Positions 1-8,900 of a stretch of 23,688 bases of DNA are shown piece after piece. The notes below the pieces were generated by a model. That model was not told the origin of the DNA. It did no database searches and worked only from the letters and a program-made list of their open reading frames with translations. How positions within the stretch are numbered: position 1 is the first letter of the stretch; the number at the start of each line of letters is the position of its first letter. Source of the DNA: Actinomycetota bacterium (GTDB lineage Bacteria > Actinomycetota > Humimicrobiia > Humimicrobiales > Humimicrobiaceae); NCBI GenBank assembly GCA_028695395.1, contig JAQVJB010000019.1, forward strand, positions 1-23,688, read 5' to 3'. The position numbers and the translations under genes were made by a program.

Positions 1-24
1 GATTTTTAAATATTTTTTTGTCAT
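1..24 (-). CDS. Start of an unidentified gene (partial, runs off the window)
   Basis: An ATG at position 24 on the minus strand opens a frame reading MTKKYLKI up to the window edge. It follows a strong ribosome binding site (AAGGAGAG, 29-36) at 4-nt spacing, which is what supports it as a real start. It lies downstream of bshA in the same direction, after a gap of about 130 bases. Too little is present to name a product. Confidence 0.5.
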
Positions 25-129
25 GTATCTCTCCTTAAGGGTTACTTTTCTAATTTATAGGTCTTTTATTATTTTATTATTTTCCTTAATAATAATAAAC
101 ATAAAAATGATTATATTATATAAACATTC

Positions 130-153
130 TTTTTTATAGAAAGATATAAAAAA
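130..153. terminator. A/T-only inverted repeat after bshA
   Basis: A perfect 9-bp inverted repeat (TTTTTTATA, 6-nt loop, TATAAAAAA) lies just past the bshA stop. It has no G-C pairs and is not followed by a long T-run on the minus strand, so it could be a weak terminator, a transcript-end stabiliser or chance in AT-rich DNA. Confidence 0.25.
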
Positions 154-157
154 TAAA

Positions 158-1279
158 TTATTCTTTTATGATCCTTTCGTAAAGCTGTATATATTCTGCA
201 ATTATCTTCTTGCTGTCAAAATCAAGAGCTCGTTTTCTTGCATTAAAAGAAAATTCTTCAAACTTTGATTTGTTTATTAAAAGTTCTATAGCTGATTCAG
301 ACATTTTTTCTACATCATCAGGGTCATGTAGAAATCCGCAACTCCCATTTATTACCACTTCTTTTAATCCGCCGATTTCTGTTCCTATTACCGGTAATCC
401 GCAACTTAAGGCTTCGAGTGCAGATACGCCAAAACTTTCACTTCTTGAAGGCAGAAGATATAAATCACAGCTGTTTAAAAATGGTATCACATTATCTTTC
501 CTGCTTAAAAAAACTATTTTTTCTTCTATCTTGAATTTTTTTGCCATTTCTTTTGCAAGTGCAGTATCAGGGCCTTCTCCGACAAGCAGTAATTTTGCTT
601 TTACTTCTTTGCTGACCCTATTAAATATTTCAATTACATTTTTGATATTCTTTACTGCCCTGAAATTTGAAATATGTATTATGCCGGTTTCACCTCTTTT
701 AACAATACCCATGTTTTCTTTATCGCTTTTATTTCTGATATATTCCCGGGTATTGATAAAGTTATAAATTACTTGGATTTCTTTATCAATTCTGAAAGTA
801 TTCTCTGTCAGATATTTCAAATAATTTGAAACACATGTAATGGCGTTACTATTTTCAATACAAAATTTTGTCAGCTTATAAAAAGAATGGTGATTGCCCA
901 CAATAGTAATATCTGTACCATGCAATGTGGTTATAAATTTAAAATTTGAATTTTCTCCCATAATTTTTTTTGTTAAAAATGCCGAAGCAGCATGCGGAAT
1001 AGCATAATGAACATGCATTATGTCAAGATTATGCTCCTCAAATATCTCTGCCATTTTTACACTCAAAGAAAGACTGTACGGAGGATATTTGAAGAGTGGA
1101 TATTCAAGAACATCCACCTCATGAAAATAAATATTTTTCAGGCAGTCAGTGATTTTAAAAGGCTGCTCATAGCTTATGAAATGAACTTCATTGCCTAGTT
1201 TTGCAAGCTCCATGCCTAATTCAGATGCAACTACCCCGCTGCCTCCATAAGTAGGATAACATGTAATCCCGATCTTCAT
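158..1279 (-). CDS. bshA: BshA, N-acetyl-alpha-D-glucosaminyl L-malate synthase
   Basis: This is a GT4-family glycosyltransferase that joins UDP-GlcNAc to L-malate, the first step of bacillithiol synthesis, in the cytoplasm. The N-terminus (MKIGITCYPTYGGSGVVASE) is the typical BshA start with its glycine-rich loop at residues 12-15. HGTD lies at 120-123, the SNFR...K donor-phosphate region at 204-210, and the GT4 ESFG...E pattern with two key glutamates at 281-289. At 373 residues it has family length. It is the last bsh gene of the run bshC, bshB1, bshA, 108 nt after bshB1. No clear ribosome binding site precedes the ATG; the leader is A-rich. The presence of BshB1 and BshC next door makes the specific call secure over a generic glycosyltransferase. 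Confidence 0.95.
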   Translation of the reverse strand: MKIGITCYPTYGGSGVVASELGMELAKLGNEVHFISYEQPFKITDCLKNIYFHEVDVLEYPLFKYPPYSLSLSVKMAEIFEEHNLDIMHVHYAIPHAASAFLTKKIMGENSNFKFITTLHGTDITIVGNHHSFYKLTKFCIENSNAITCVSNYLKYLTENTFRIDKEIQVIYNFINTREYIRNKSDKENMGIVKRGETGIIHISNFRAVKNIKNVIEIFNRVSKEVKAKLLLVGEGPDTALAKEMAKKFKIEEKIVFLSRKDNVIPFLNSCDLYLLPSRSESFGVSALEALSCGLPVIGTEIGGLKEVVINGSCGFLHDPDDVEKMSESAIELLINKSKFEEFSFNARKRALDFDSKKIIAEYIQLYERIIKE

Positions 1280-1338
1280 TTTTATTTAATATTATTTATT
1301 AAATCGTGTTGCAAATAATCAAAATGCAAGCTTTTATT

Positions 1339-1360
1339 TTCTGAAATTTAATTTTCAGAA
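1339..1360. other. Intercistronic hairpin between bshB1 and bshA
   Basis: A perfect 8-bp inverted repeat (TTCTGAAA / TTTCAGAA, 6-nt loop) sits in the 108-nt gap between bshB1 and bshA, the only sizeable gap inside the bsh run. There is no T-run after it on the minus strand, so an RNA-processing or stability element is more likely than a terminator. Its function is inferred only. Confidence 0.4.
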
Positions 1361-1387
1361 TCTATTACTGATAAAATCCTGGACTTA

Positions 1388-2128
1388 TTAATAAACTGCA
1401 TAATCAAAAAAACTAACCGGGTCATTTATTTTTATTTCTGAGTTAATAAAATAAGGCTCACCGTATTCTGCTCTTATTTTTTGACCAAAATATTTAGCCC
1501 TGGTGTGCAAGATCTCTTTAAAAGCTTTTGTGCTTATATGTGTTATGACCTTATTATTATTTCCTGAAAAGAATTGTGAATCATAAGCTTTTACTGCCTG
1601 TACTTTTTTTTCAAAATATTCTGAAATGTCCACTATAAAAGAGGAGCTGAACTCATAATGAAGCATATAATTTAATGCAATATTAGGCCTGTAAGCCTGT
1701 GAATCTGTCTCCAGCTTGGAAAGTCCTGATAAAAATACCGCATCCCTTATCAGTTTTGATGAATTTTCATGATCAGGATGCCTGTCCTTATAATAAGGAA
1801 AAAGCACTGCTTTCGGAGTATATTTTCTTAAAATATCGATAACTTTTAATTTATTCTTCATATTGCACTCTATATTTCCATCCTGCATTCCGAGATTTAC
1901 TCTCATATCAAGCATCAAAATTTCAGTAGCCTTAAGGGTTTCTTTTTTTCTTGTTTCAATATTTCCATTACTTGAAAGCTCTCCCCTTGTAAGATCTACA
2001 ATACCAGTACTGTGCCCCTTATTTTTCATTGCAGCCAGCAAACCTCCGCAACCCATCTCTGCATCATCAGGATGAGGTGCAAAAGCGATAATATCTATGC
2101 TGTCTTCATTTTGAATATTCTTATTCAT
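1388..2128 (-). CDS. bshB1: BshB1, bacillithiol biosynthesis deacetylase
   Basis: This is a LmbE/PIG-L family zinc hydrolase that removes the acetyl group from GlcNAc-malate to give GlcN-malate, the second step of bacillithiol synthesis. The zinc site is visible: HPDD at 19-22 (ligands His19 and Asp22) and HPDH at 117-120 (ligand His120). That spacing matches the characterised Bacillus BshB-type deacetylases. Length is 246 residues. The gene begins 20 nt after the bshC stop, with a GGA-type ribosome binding site in the gap, so the two are probably co-transcribed. The family also contains bacillithiol S-conjugate amidases and MshB, but position between bshC and bshA favours the biosynthetic deacetylase. 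Confidence 0.93.
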   Translation of the reverse strand: MNKNIQNEDSIDIIAFAPHPDDAEMGCGGLLAAMKNKGHSTGIVDLTRGELSSNGNIETRKKETLKATEILMLDMRVNLGMQDGNIECNMKNKLKVIDILRKYTPKAVLFPYYKDRHPDHENSSKLIRDAVFLSGLSKLETDSQAYRPNIALNYMLHYEFSSSFIVDISEYFEKKVQAVKAYDSQFFSGNNNKVITHISTKAFKEILHTRAKYFGQKIRAEYGEPYFINSEIKINDPVSFFDYAVY

Positions 2129-2148
2129 TATTTTTATTCCGATCTAAA

Positions 2149-3825
2149 CTATTTTATCTCTATGAATTTATGCTTAAAATCCATAGGTGATATTTTTTCG
2201 ATAATATCATCTATGATTTTAAAGCCATATTTGTTTATATATTCAAAAATATTAACATATCTCTCTTGAAGATTTTTATTTGGCAGCAAGTTGATATGTA
2301 TTTTATTTATTGAATCAACAACAAAACTATTCTTTCTCCCATATTCGGAAATTATTCTTTTACCTAATACTTCTATTTCTTTTTTCAAATTATTTTCTAT
2401 TCTATTAAATGAAGCCGCTGTATCAAGTTCATGTTTGTTTAATATCTCTTTTTTATTATTTATCAGTTCATGTATTTCTTTTTCCATTTCAAGAAGAAAA
2501 GAATTGATATCGAATCCTATCATATTTTTAAGCGTTTCTTTTGCCTGTCTATCTGGTAAAAGTTCCAGGTTCTCATAATCAAGCCTTATTTTATTCATGG
2601 ATTCTTTTATTTTCTTTTCAATTATAGTTGCTGAAAGCCTGGGAACTATAATAGGCATTTCTATTCCAAAAAAAGTATATACATCTTTAATCTGGGCAAA
2701 ATAGCTTATCTCACCAGGTCCGCAGACAGTTGCGATATTCGGCAGTATCCAATCCTGCAAAAGAGGTCTTGTTATGACATTTAATGTCGTGTCGCCAATA
2801 TTCTTAAATAAGATATCTTTCAATTCATTTTGAGAGAGCTCTTTCTTTTTTTTATCAAGTCCCTGAATATAAAAATTATTTTTTCCATTGATTTTTATTT
2901 TTTCTCTTCCATTCTTGGTATTTATAAAACAGTCAAGGTTATCCCTTAATAATTTTAACTGGTTATGATAGCCTAGAGCAGTCAGCTCGCGGGAATTAAA
3001 ATCTATCGCACCATGAATCTCAGATTGTTTAGAAATATCAAAATCAATTATCTTCCGGGAGAATTTTTTTAATGCTGCTATCTCAGGATCGATAATGACC
3101 AGTCCGAATTTCGAAAATAATCCGCTTAATATCGCTGAAAAGAACCTGGATATTGAAAAACCACTATTTTTGCCACCATCTACAACTGTTTCAAGTGTTC
3201 TATTTAAAAATTTCTCAATTCCTGCTTTATATTCGGTGCTCTGGAGACTGTCAAGCATTTTGCGTACCAGATTTTCATATTCATCTTCCGGAAGTACTAT
3301 TTTTGAAAAGCTTAGCTTGCTGAGATATTCAGGGATATCAATAGATATTTTTTCTAAATTTCCTGAAGGTATATTTATGCTCTTGATTTCATCAATATCA
3401 TTGTCTTCAGATGCATTCCAGAATACCGGCACTACATTTATCTTAAATTTTCTAGATAATAAATCTGAAAGAGAAATCAGGCTTATTATTTTAAATACAG
3501 TATATAAAGGACCAGTAAAAATTCCCGGCTGTTGTCCGGCAACCAAAGTAAAAGAATCTTCTTTCATTAATATATCTATATTTTCCAGAGTTCTTTTACT
3601 GCACCTGAAAGCATTATTATATTCATATAACTCATCACAAAAATTTTTCCTTAATTCATTGTCATAAGTCTTTTTTAAAAAATCAATTCTTGTTTTATAG
3701 TGATTAAGGTTCCTGTAATCATACGAAAAAAAACTTTTTAACTTATCGAATTGAAATATGTAATCAGAATAAAGATTGCTATAATAAAAAATATTATTTT
3801 TTAATTCAATAATATTAAAATCCAT
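2149..3825 (-). CDS. bshC: BshC, putative bacillithiol cysteine ligase
   Basis: BshC adds cysteine to GlcN-malate, the last step of bacillithiol synthesis. Family hallmarks are seen: AGQQPGIFTGPLYT at about 96-109, VFWNASEDNDIDEI at about 134-147, and the C-terminal-half block with RPLLQDW, GPGEISYFAQ and PRLSATI. The region after it looks helical and charged, consistent with the coiled-coil segment known in this family. Length (558 aa) is close to the usual size. It starts 52 nt after the LysE-family gene and is followed at 20 nt by bshB1. The biochemical reaction of BshC was established largely by genetics in Bacillota; here it is assigned by sequence pattern and context. Confidence 0.93.
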   Translation of the reverse strand: MDFNIIELKNNIFYYSNLYSDYIFQFDKLKSFFSYDYRNLNHYKTRIDFLKKTYDNELRKNFCDELYEYNNAFRCSKRTLENIDILMKEDSFTLVAGQQPGIFTGPLYTVFKIISLISLSDLLSRKFKINVVPVFWNASEDNDIDEIKSINIPSGNLEKISIDIPEYLSKLSFSKIVLPEDEYENLVRKMLDSLQSTEYKAGIEKFLNRTLETVVDGGKNSGFSISRFFSAILSGLFSKFGLVIIDPEIAALKKFSRKIIDFDISKQSEIHGAIDFNSRELTALGYHNQLKLLRDNLDCFINTKNGREKIKINGKNNFYIQGLDKKKKELSQNELKDILFKNIGDTTLNVITRPLLQDWILPNIATVCGPGEISYFAQIKDVYTFFGIEMPIIVPRLSATIIEKKIKESMNKIRLDYENLELLPDRQAKETLKNMIGFDINSFLLEMEKEIHELINNKKEILNKHELDTAASFNRIENNLKKEIEVLGKRIISEYGRKNSFVVDSINKIHINLLPNKNLQERYVNIFEYINKYGFKIIDDIIEKISPMDFKHKFIEIK

Positions 3826-3877
3826 AACATACTACCCGATTTAATTTTTAGTAATGAATCTTTTACAGAGCCATAAA

Positions 3878-4534
3878 CTATCTTATAGTAAAATCAATTA
3901 TAAATTTAATGCCAAGATAAACAAGGAATAATCCGCATATCAGAAATAATATTCTATATACCTTCATATTAATTATTTTTTTACCTTTGCTTAAAATGAA
4001 CCCGATAAATAAATACCATATAAAATCAGAGCTTATATGGCCTGAATAAAATGTAAAATTGCCAAGATATCCGAATGAAGTACTCTTTAAAAGAAAAGCA
4101 GCCCCAACAGTTACCCACCATATATACCAGTAAGGATTTACAAGACTTATTAAAAATCCCTGAGTAAGTGTAAAAAAATTACTCCTCCCGCTGCCTAGCT
4201 TTTCTTTTTCTTTTAAATCCAGATTGATTTTAATTTTGTTCCTTATGCTTGAAGATATCATATCATAAGCCATATAAAGCAAACCTATACCACCCAGGAT
4301 CCCTATTATTTTAATCACTATTTCATTTTTAAGATAATTTATAAATCCAAATAAAAAAATTACAAGTATGGCGAGTTCAGCTATTGCATGACCTATCACA
4401 ATAAAAAAAGAAGCCCAGAAACCTTTCTGTGCTACTTTTGTCACAACAAGCGTAAACATCGGTCCCGGCACTAAAGCTCCGGAAAAGCCTACTATCATGG
4501 CGCCAAAAAAAAGTTGTGTCAATTCAAGTGCCAT
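3878..4534 (-). CDS. LysE/RhtB-family amino-acid exporter
   Basis: This is a 218-residue membrane protein with about six hydrophobic segments. The N-terminus carries the LysE-family pattern GFSGALVPGPMFTLVV (about 16-31), typical of exporters of amino acids or related small metabolites. A charged cytoplasmic loop (about 112-132) separates the two halves. It is the first gene of the minus-strand run leading into bshC, and the divergent intergenic region upstream probably holds its promoter. The substrate cannot be read from the sequence. Its place before the bacillithiol genes allows export of cysteine or a related thiol metabolite, but that is only a guess. Confidence 0.85.
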   Translation of the reverse strand: MALELTQLFFGAMIVGFSGALVPGPMFTLVVTKVAQKGFWASFFIVIGHAIAELAILVIFLFGFINYLKNEIVIKIIGILGGIGLLYMAYDMISSSIRNKIKINLDLKEKEKLGSGRSNFFTLTQGFLISLVNPYWYIWWVTVGAAFLLKSTSFGYLGNFTFYSGHISSDFIWYLFIGFILSKGKKIINMKVYRILFLICGLFLVYLGIKFIIDFTIR

Positions 4535-4605
4535 ATTAATAATTCATCCTGATAATAGATTTTTATTTTTTTAAAAAACTCTTTTTTATATCAATTATCT
4601 GTAAA

Positions 4606-4634
4606 GTATATGTATTGCATAATATCAATACAAA
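4606..4634 (-). promoter_or_regulatory. Possible promoter of the lysE-bsh run
   Basis: On the minus strand TTGTAT and TATACT are separated by 17 nt, about 75 nt upstream of the LysE-family start. The -10 matches the consensus in five of six positions and the -35 is poor. The region is so A/T-rich that chance matches are likely. Confidence 0.3.
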
Positions 4635-4671
4635 ATAGAATTAATTTTTTTCATTTTTATCTGACATAATA

Positions 4672-4700
4672 TTGACAATGTTTTTTTTAATTGCTATATT
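4672..4700 (+). promoter_or_regulatory. Near-consensus sigma-70-type promoter (P1)
   Basis: A perfect -35 (TTGACA, 4672-4677) and a five-of-six -10 (TATATT, 4695-4700) are separated by exactly 17 nt, predicting transcription from about 4707. It fires straight into the structured RNA at 4709-4880. It is among the best promoters in the window, together with the one at 21492-21520. Confidence 0.75.
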
Positions 4701-4706
4701 GATAAT

Positions 4707-4880
4707 TGTCTTAGAGCAGGAGGCAACCTCTCAAAACAGAAGAAATTTTAAGACGAAAGTCATAAAAGATTAAGCTGATTTTGGAAAAGTCCCTGAGAAA
4801 AGTTCTAAGAGAAGCTCCGAGATGTTGAGTAACCTAAGGTGTGAACTAAGGTAAAAGATAACTCGGAGTTTTTTTATTTT
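4707..4880 (+). ncRNA. Structured RNA of unknown class (leader/attenuator or standalone small RNA)
   Basis: Directly after a strong promoter, a 9-bp closing helix forms between 4709-4717 (UCUUAGAGC) and 4802-4810 (GUUCUAAGA, with one G-U). It encloses about 84 nt containing small hairpins: GGAGG-CAA-CCUCU near 4728, GAC-GAAA-GUC with a GNRA loop near 4753, and GGA/UCC near 4784. Four nucleotides later comes an intrinsic terminator (4815-4875). This layout, closed aptamer-like domain followed by terminator, resembles a riboswitch or attenuator controlling the downstream aminotransferase gene. I compared it from memory with SAM, TPP, glycine, lysine, c-di-GMP, ykkC/ppGpp and T-box consensus sequences and found no match. 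A second possible promoter after the terminator leaves open a separate small RNA. Confidence 0.6.
4815..4880 (+). terminator. Intrinsic terminator ending the structured RNA
   Basis: CTCCGAG (4815-4821) pairs perfectly with CTCGGAG (4862-4868), and the stem can be extended inward by imperfect pairs. A seven-T run (4869-4875) and more T's follow. The roughly 40-nt interior contains a further ACCU/AGGU pairing. It is the only G+C-rich stem followed by a T-run that I saw in the window, and it lies about 130 nt before the aminotransferase start. Confidence 0.75.
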
Positions 4881-4919
4881 CCCCAACTGTTATTCATAAT
4901 TGTCTTTTTATTCTTTTAA

Positions 4920-4947
4920 TTGAAATAAAATCTTAAAAGAGTAAAAT
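4920..4947 (+). promoter_or_regulatory. Possible second promoter (P2) before ilvE
   Basis: TTGAAA (4920-4925) and TAAAAT (4942-4947) are separated by 16 nt, downstream of the terminator and about 60 nt before the aminotransferase start. If real, the gene could be transcribed independently of the structured RNA. The match is moderate and lies in A/T-rich sequence. Confidence 0.35.
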
Positions 4948-5010
4948 TTAATAGATTAATTTTAACAATAATATATTTTTAATTAAATTTATAAGTAAGG
5001 AACATTGGTT

Positions 5011-5943
5011 ATGGAAAATTTAAGTCACCCCAGTTATGCTTTTTTCCAGGGCGGCATAGTACCGATCGAGGAAGCAAAAATAGATATAAGGACTTGCGCT
5101 CTTCAATACGGAACAGCTGTTTTTGAAGGACTAAGAAGCTACTGGAATGAGTCAGAGCAGTCAAACTATATTTTCAGGCTTGAAGACCACTATAAAAGGC
5201 TCTTTGAAAGCGCTAAGACTATGATGCTGAAAATAAATTACTCCATCAAAGATCTTTGCGATTACACCATAGATCTTTTAAAAAAAGAAAATTACACTGA
5301 AGATGCATATATAAGGCCGTTTGCTTATAATAGCGATCTTAATATCGGCCCAAGGCTTAACAAAGACTCTCAGGACCTTTTTATTTATTCCATACCTTTG
5401 GGAGAATATCTTGATCTTTCAAGAGCCCTCAAAGTATGCGTATCTTCCTGGGCAAGAATACCTGACAACTGCATACCCCCCAGAGCGAAAATATCAGGAA
5501 GCTATGTCAATGCAGCTTTACAGAAAACCGAAGCAATAATGAATGGATATGATGAAGCCATTACTTTATCCTACGGAACAAGTTTTGTATGTGAAGGAAG
5601 TGCCATGAATCTATTTATGGTAAAAAATGAAATACTTCATACTCCTCCTGTCAGCAATGATATTTTGGAAGGCATAACAAGGAATGCTGTTATTGAGCTG
5701 GCTAAAGAAGAACTGGATTTGCCGGTTGTAGAGAGACAGATAAGCAGAACAGAGCTTTATTCTGCTGATGAGCTTTTTTTCTGCGGAACAGGCGCACAAA
5801 TAGCTCCTATAGGAAATGTTGACGGAAGAATTATCGGTAATAATGAAATAGGTGAGATAACAAAAAAAATCCAGGATATCTATTTTCTTGCTGTAAAAAA
5901 TAAAATTAAAAAATACTCAATGTGGTGCACTAAAGTCATTTAA
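5011..5943 (+). CDS. ilvE: Branched-chain amino acid aminotransferase (class IV, PLP)
   Basis: This enzyme transfers amino groups between glutamate and the 2-oxo acids of leucine, isoleucine and valine. The fold-type IV pattern is clear: YGTAVFEGLRSY near the N-terminus, RPFAY, the PLP-binding lysine in the AKISGSYVNA segment (Lys160 counted from this ATG), then E-G-S-x-M-N-L-F and ILEGITRNAVIELA for cofactor binding. Length is about 310 residues, normal for IlvE. I chose the ATG at 5011, 9 nt after AAGGA (4997-5001). An in-frame TTG at 5005 would leave only about 4 nt. It ends 11 nt from the convergent adnB-like gene. D-amino-acid aminotransferase or aminodeoxychorismate lyase are less likely given length and the EGLR motif. 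The structured RNA upstream may regulate it. Confidence 0.9.
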   Translation: MENLSHPSYAFFQGGIVPIEEAKIDIRTCALQYGTAVFEGLRSYWNESEQSNYIFRLEDHYKRLFESAKTMMLKINYSIKDLCDYTIDLLKKENYTEDAYIRPFAYNSDLNIGPRLNKDSQDLFIYSIPLGEYLDLSRALKVCVSSWARIPDNCIPPRAKISGSYVNAALQKTEAIMNGYDEAITLSYGTSFVCEGSAMNLFMVKNEILHTPPVSNDILEGITRNAVIELAKEELDLPVVERQISRTELYSADELFFCGTGAQIAPIGNVDGRIIGNNEIGEITKKIQDIYFLAVKNKIKKYSMWCTKVI

Positions 5944-5954
5944 TTTATAGCACT

Positions 5955-8900
5955 TTATTGGCAAATTGAATAATAGCTGCAATTGCTGCATTTATCCTTT
6001 GATTTGTTTTTAAAATCTTTCATGACAATACCGGAAATAGCCAGCATTATTTTTGATTCCAGCTCATTTTTTAATGCAGGATCGAGAATATTTTTATCCA
6101 TGTGTCCATTCCCAAGATAGAATATATAGCCTTTGGCTTTTTCAATAGGGATTTTAAAATATTCAGATGCTGCAAGGAGATAAAATCTTATCTGGTTTTT
6201 ATAATATGAATCATCAGAATCTTTTTTCTTTGAAGAAGATTTATAGTCATATATGCTTAAAAAATCATTTTTTAGGATATCAGCTCTGTCTGTCTGGCAT
6301 CTTATAAAGAAATCCCCTATTTTCCAGTAAAAAAGTTCCTCAATAAAGAGTTCCTTTGTCTGCCTGAAATCCAGGATATTACTTTCAAAAAAATTAATTA
6401 GGCTTCTTTTCAGCTTTTCATTTTTTATAAGCCTGATATCTTCATTATACTTTTTAAATAACATAGAATATTCTTCATTGATCTTTCCTCCCTTATCGTC
6501 CCAATAATATGCAGAGAATAAATACTTACTTATTACAGAAATTATTTCATGAATCTTCGTTCCAAAATCAGCATTTTCCTTATTAGTACTGTCAGGAATA
6601 TTAATTAAGTATTTTAATTCAAATTTTTTAGGACAATCGATATATGACAATATTTCTGTCATGGTAAAGAATTTTGTTTTGCTTTCTTTTTTGTTGCTAT
6701 CGCTTATATAATTTTCTGCAAGTCTCTCAATATTTTTTTTACGCAAACCATAGATATCTTTGGATAATTGTTTTTCGAGCTTGATTATATTTGCTTTATT
6801 GGCAAAATCATTTATTGGCGCCCTGTTTTTCTTAATATCTGAATTTAAAATTTGTTTCTTTTTATATTGTTTTTTCTCCAATTTAATATTATTTATAAGT
6901 TTTAAAAACCTATCAATTATCTTATTTCTAATAAACACAGTTTCTTTGTTTATAATCTCAAGATCATTTTCTGCGCAAAGATTGACAGCATTAGTAGAAA
7001 TATTATGATGATTTTTTCCACATATTATCCCCTCTTTAACAAACTCAAGAAGCTCTTTTGGCTTTTCATTCTCCTTTTCCTGATAATCTTCAAATAAAGG
7101 ATGGGACATTATTAGAATTTTTTCCGCCCTGGAAGCAGCAACATAGAATATTCTCCTTTCTTCTTCTCTGGCCCTGTCCTTAAGTCTATTCTTGAATTTT
7201 TCAGCATTTGAGTATAATGCTTTCTCTGACCAGATTTTGCTATCAGTCCTGAGATAAGCAGGAAGTTCGAATTCGATTTTAGAATTTATTGTTCCTTTAT
7301 ATTCCTTATCCCAAAGCATCGGAAGAAATATTACTTTAAACTCAAGACCCTTTGCGGCATGGATACTCATTATTTTTATAGCATTATTCTTAGAAATCTC
7401 TATATCATCAGGATTTTCCAATTCAGTTTTTGCAAGCTGCTGCAGATAAATAATAAAACTTTCAAAATTTTTTTCTGAATTATCCTGTTCAAAATCTGAA
7501 GCTATCCTTATCAAGGATTCAACATTTTTAATTTTTTTCCTTAAATTCTGGCCAAATCCGGATTTTATCTCATCATATAAGCCCGAAAAATGAAATATCA
7601 GGTTAATAATACCGCTAAGATCATATTGTTCAGATTTTTTTATAAAATATTCAAGCTCTTCAACAAAAGAATTTATTTTATTTATAGCATCATTTGTTAT
7701 CAGCTCATTTTCTGATGCTGTCTTAAGAGAATCAATCAGGTATTTTACCGGAATAAATGCATTTTTTTTATAATCATCACTACTGTTTTCTTTGTATCTT
7801 ATGTGGTTCTTTAGAAAATAAATATCCCTGTCAGATATTTTGTACCTGGATGATTTTAATAGATAAACAAGACTTTCCTCATCATATATATTGTATATCA
7901 ATTTAAGCCAGCAAACTAAAAAAAGGATTTCATTTTCATAAAAAAGATTTTTGTTGCCTATGAATTCAAATCTAATATTTTCTTTGTTCAGTGCTTGTAT
8001 TATTTCATTGAACTTTTTCTTTCTGCATAATATAGCCATATCTTTCAGCATTATGCCTTTTTCTCTTAATTCTTTAATCATCCCGCAGATAATAAGAGCT
8101 TCTTCTTTTGTGTCTTTGCTTTTAAAGAAGAATATTTCAGATTCTTTTCCTGTAAATTCAGATTTTATGGTTTTAGCATTCCTGTCGACATTATTGCTTA
8201 TGACATTGTTGACAAAATTTATTATTTTTTCTCCAGAACGAAAATTAGTTGTCAGGAAATAAGGTTTAGTTTTTACACCAAGTCCAGATTCAAAATATCT
8301 CGTATCTATTATATTTTCAACAGAAGCTCCTCTGAATCCGTATATCCCCTGATCATCATCTCCCACTATCATTATACTGTTTCTTTTTTCATCGAATATT
8401 TTTGAAAGAAAATAAGCCTGTGAATTATTAGTATCCTGAAATTCATCAACAAAAATATATTTATATTTCTGAATGTATTTTTCCCTTATAGAAATAAAAT
8501 CATTAAATAATTTGTATGGCATAAATATCTGATCAGCATAATCAATGCAATTATTCAATGATTTTATTTTTTCATATTCAACATATACCCTGTATATTTC
8601 CTTTAAATAATTTATTTTTTTTAATTCGTCATTTTGCAATCTACTGCTTTTATATTCTGAAAGAATTGACTCATGTTCAAGTAAATATTTTTTTAATTTG
8701 ACAGAATCAATTAGATTATTCTTTATATCCCAGATATAGCCTAATATTCTTCTTGTAAGCTGCGCTATATCTTTTTTTGCCTTTAAATATTCGAAATCAG
8801 AATTTTTGAATATTTCAAAAACTATCTGCCATGATTTTGCTTCATTCAGCAAACTGAAGTTTTTGGAAAGCCCAAAAAGGTAACTGTTTTCTTTTATAAT

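Noticed and set aside
210..767. Long plus-strand frame opposite bshA, and similar frames opposite other genes (e.g. 3095-3667, 8905-9489, 16110-16451)
   Set aside because: They are antisense to well-recognised genes, have low-complexity Ser/Phe/Leu-rich translations typical of reverse-strand A/T-rich coding DNA, and lack ribosome binding sites.
4707..4880. T-box leader controlling ilvE
   Set aside because: The highly conserved T-box antiterminator sequence (AGGGUGGNACCGCG type) is absent, and no stem I with a clear Ile/Leu/Val specifier loop is visible.
4707..4880. ppGpp/guanidine (ykkC), SAM, TPP or glycine riboswitch
   Set aside because: Fragments such as CUGAGA and GGCAACC recall these consensus motifs, but the conserved cores and their order are missing.
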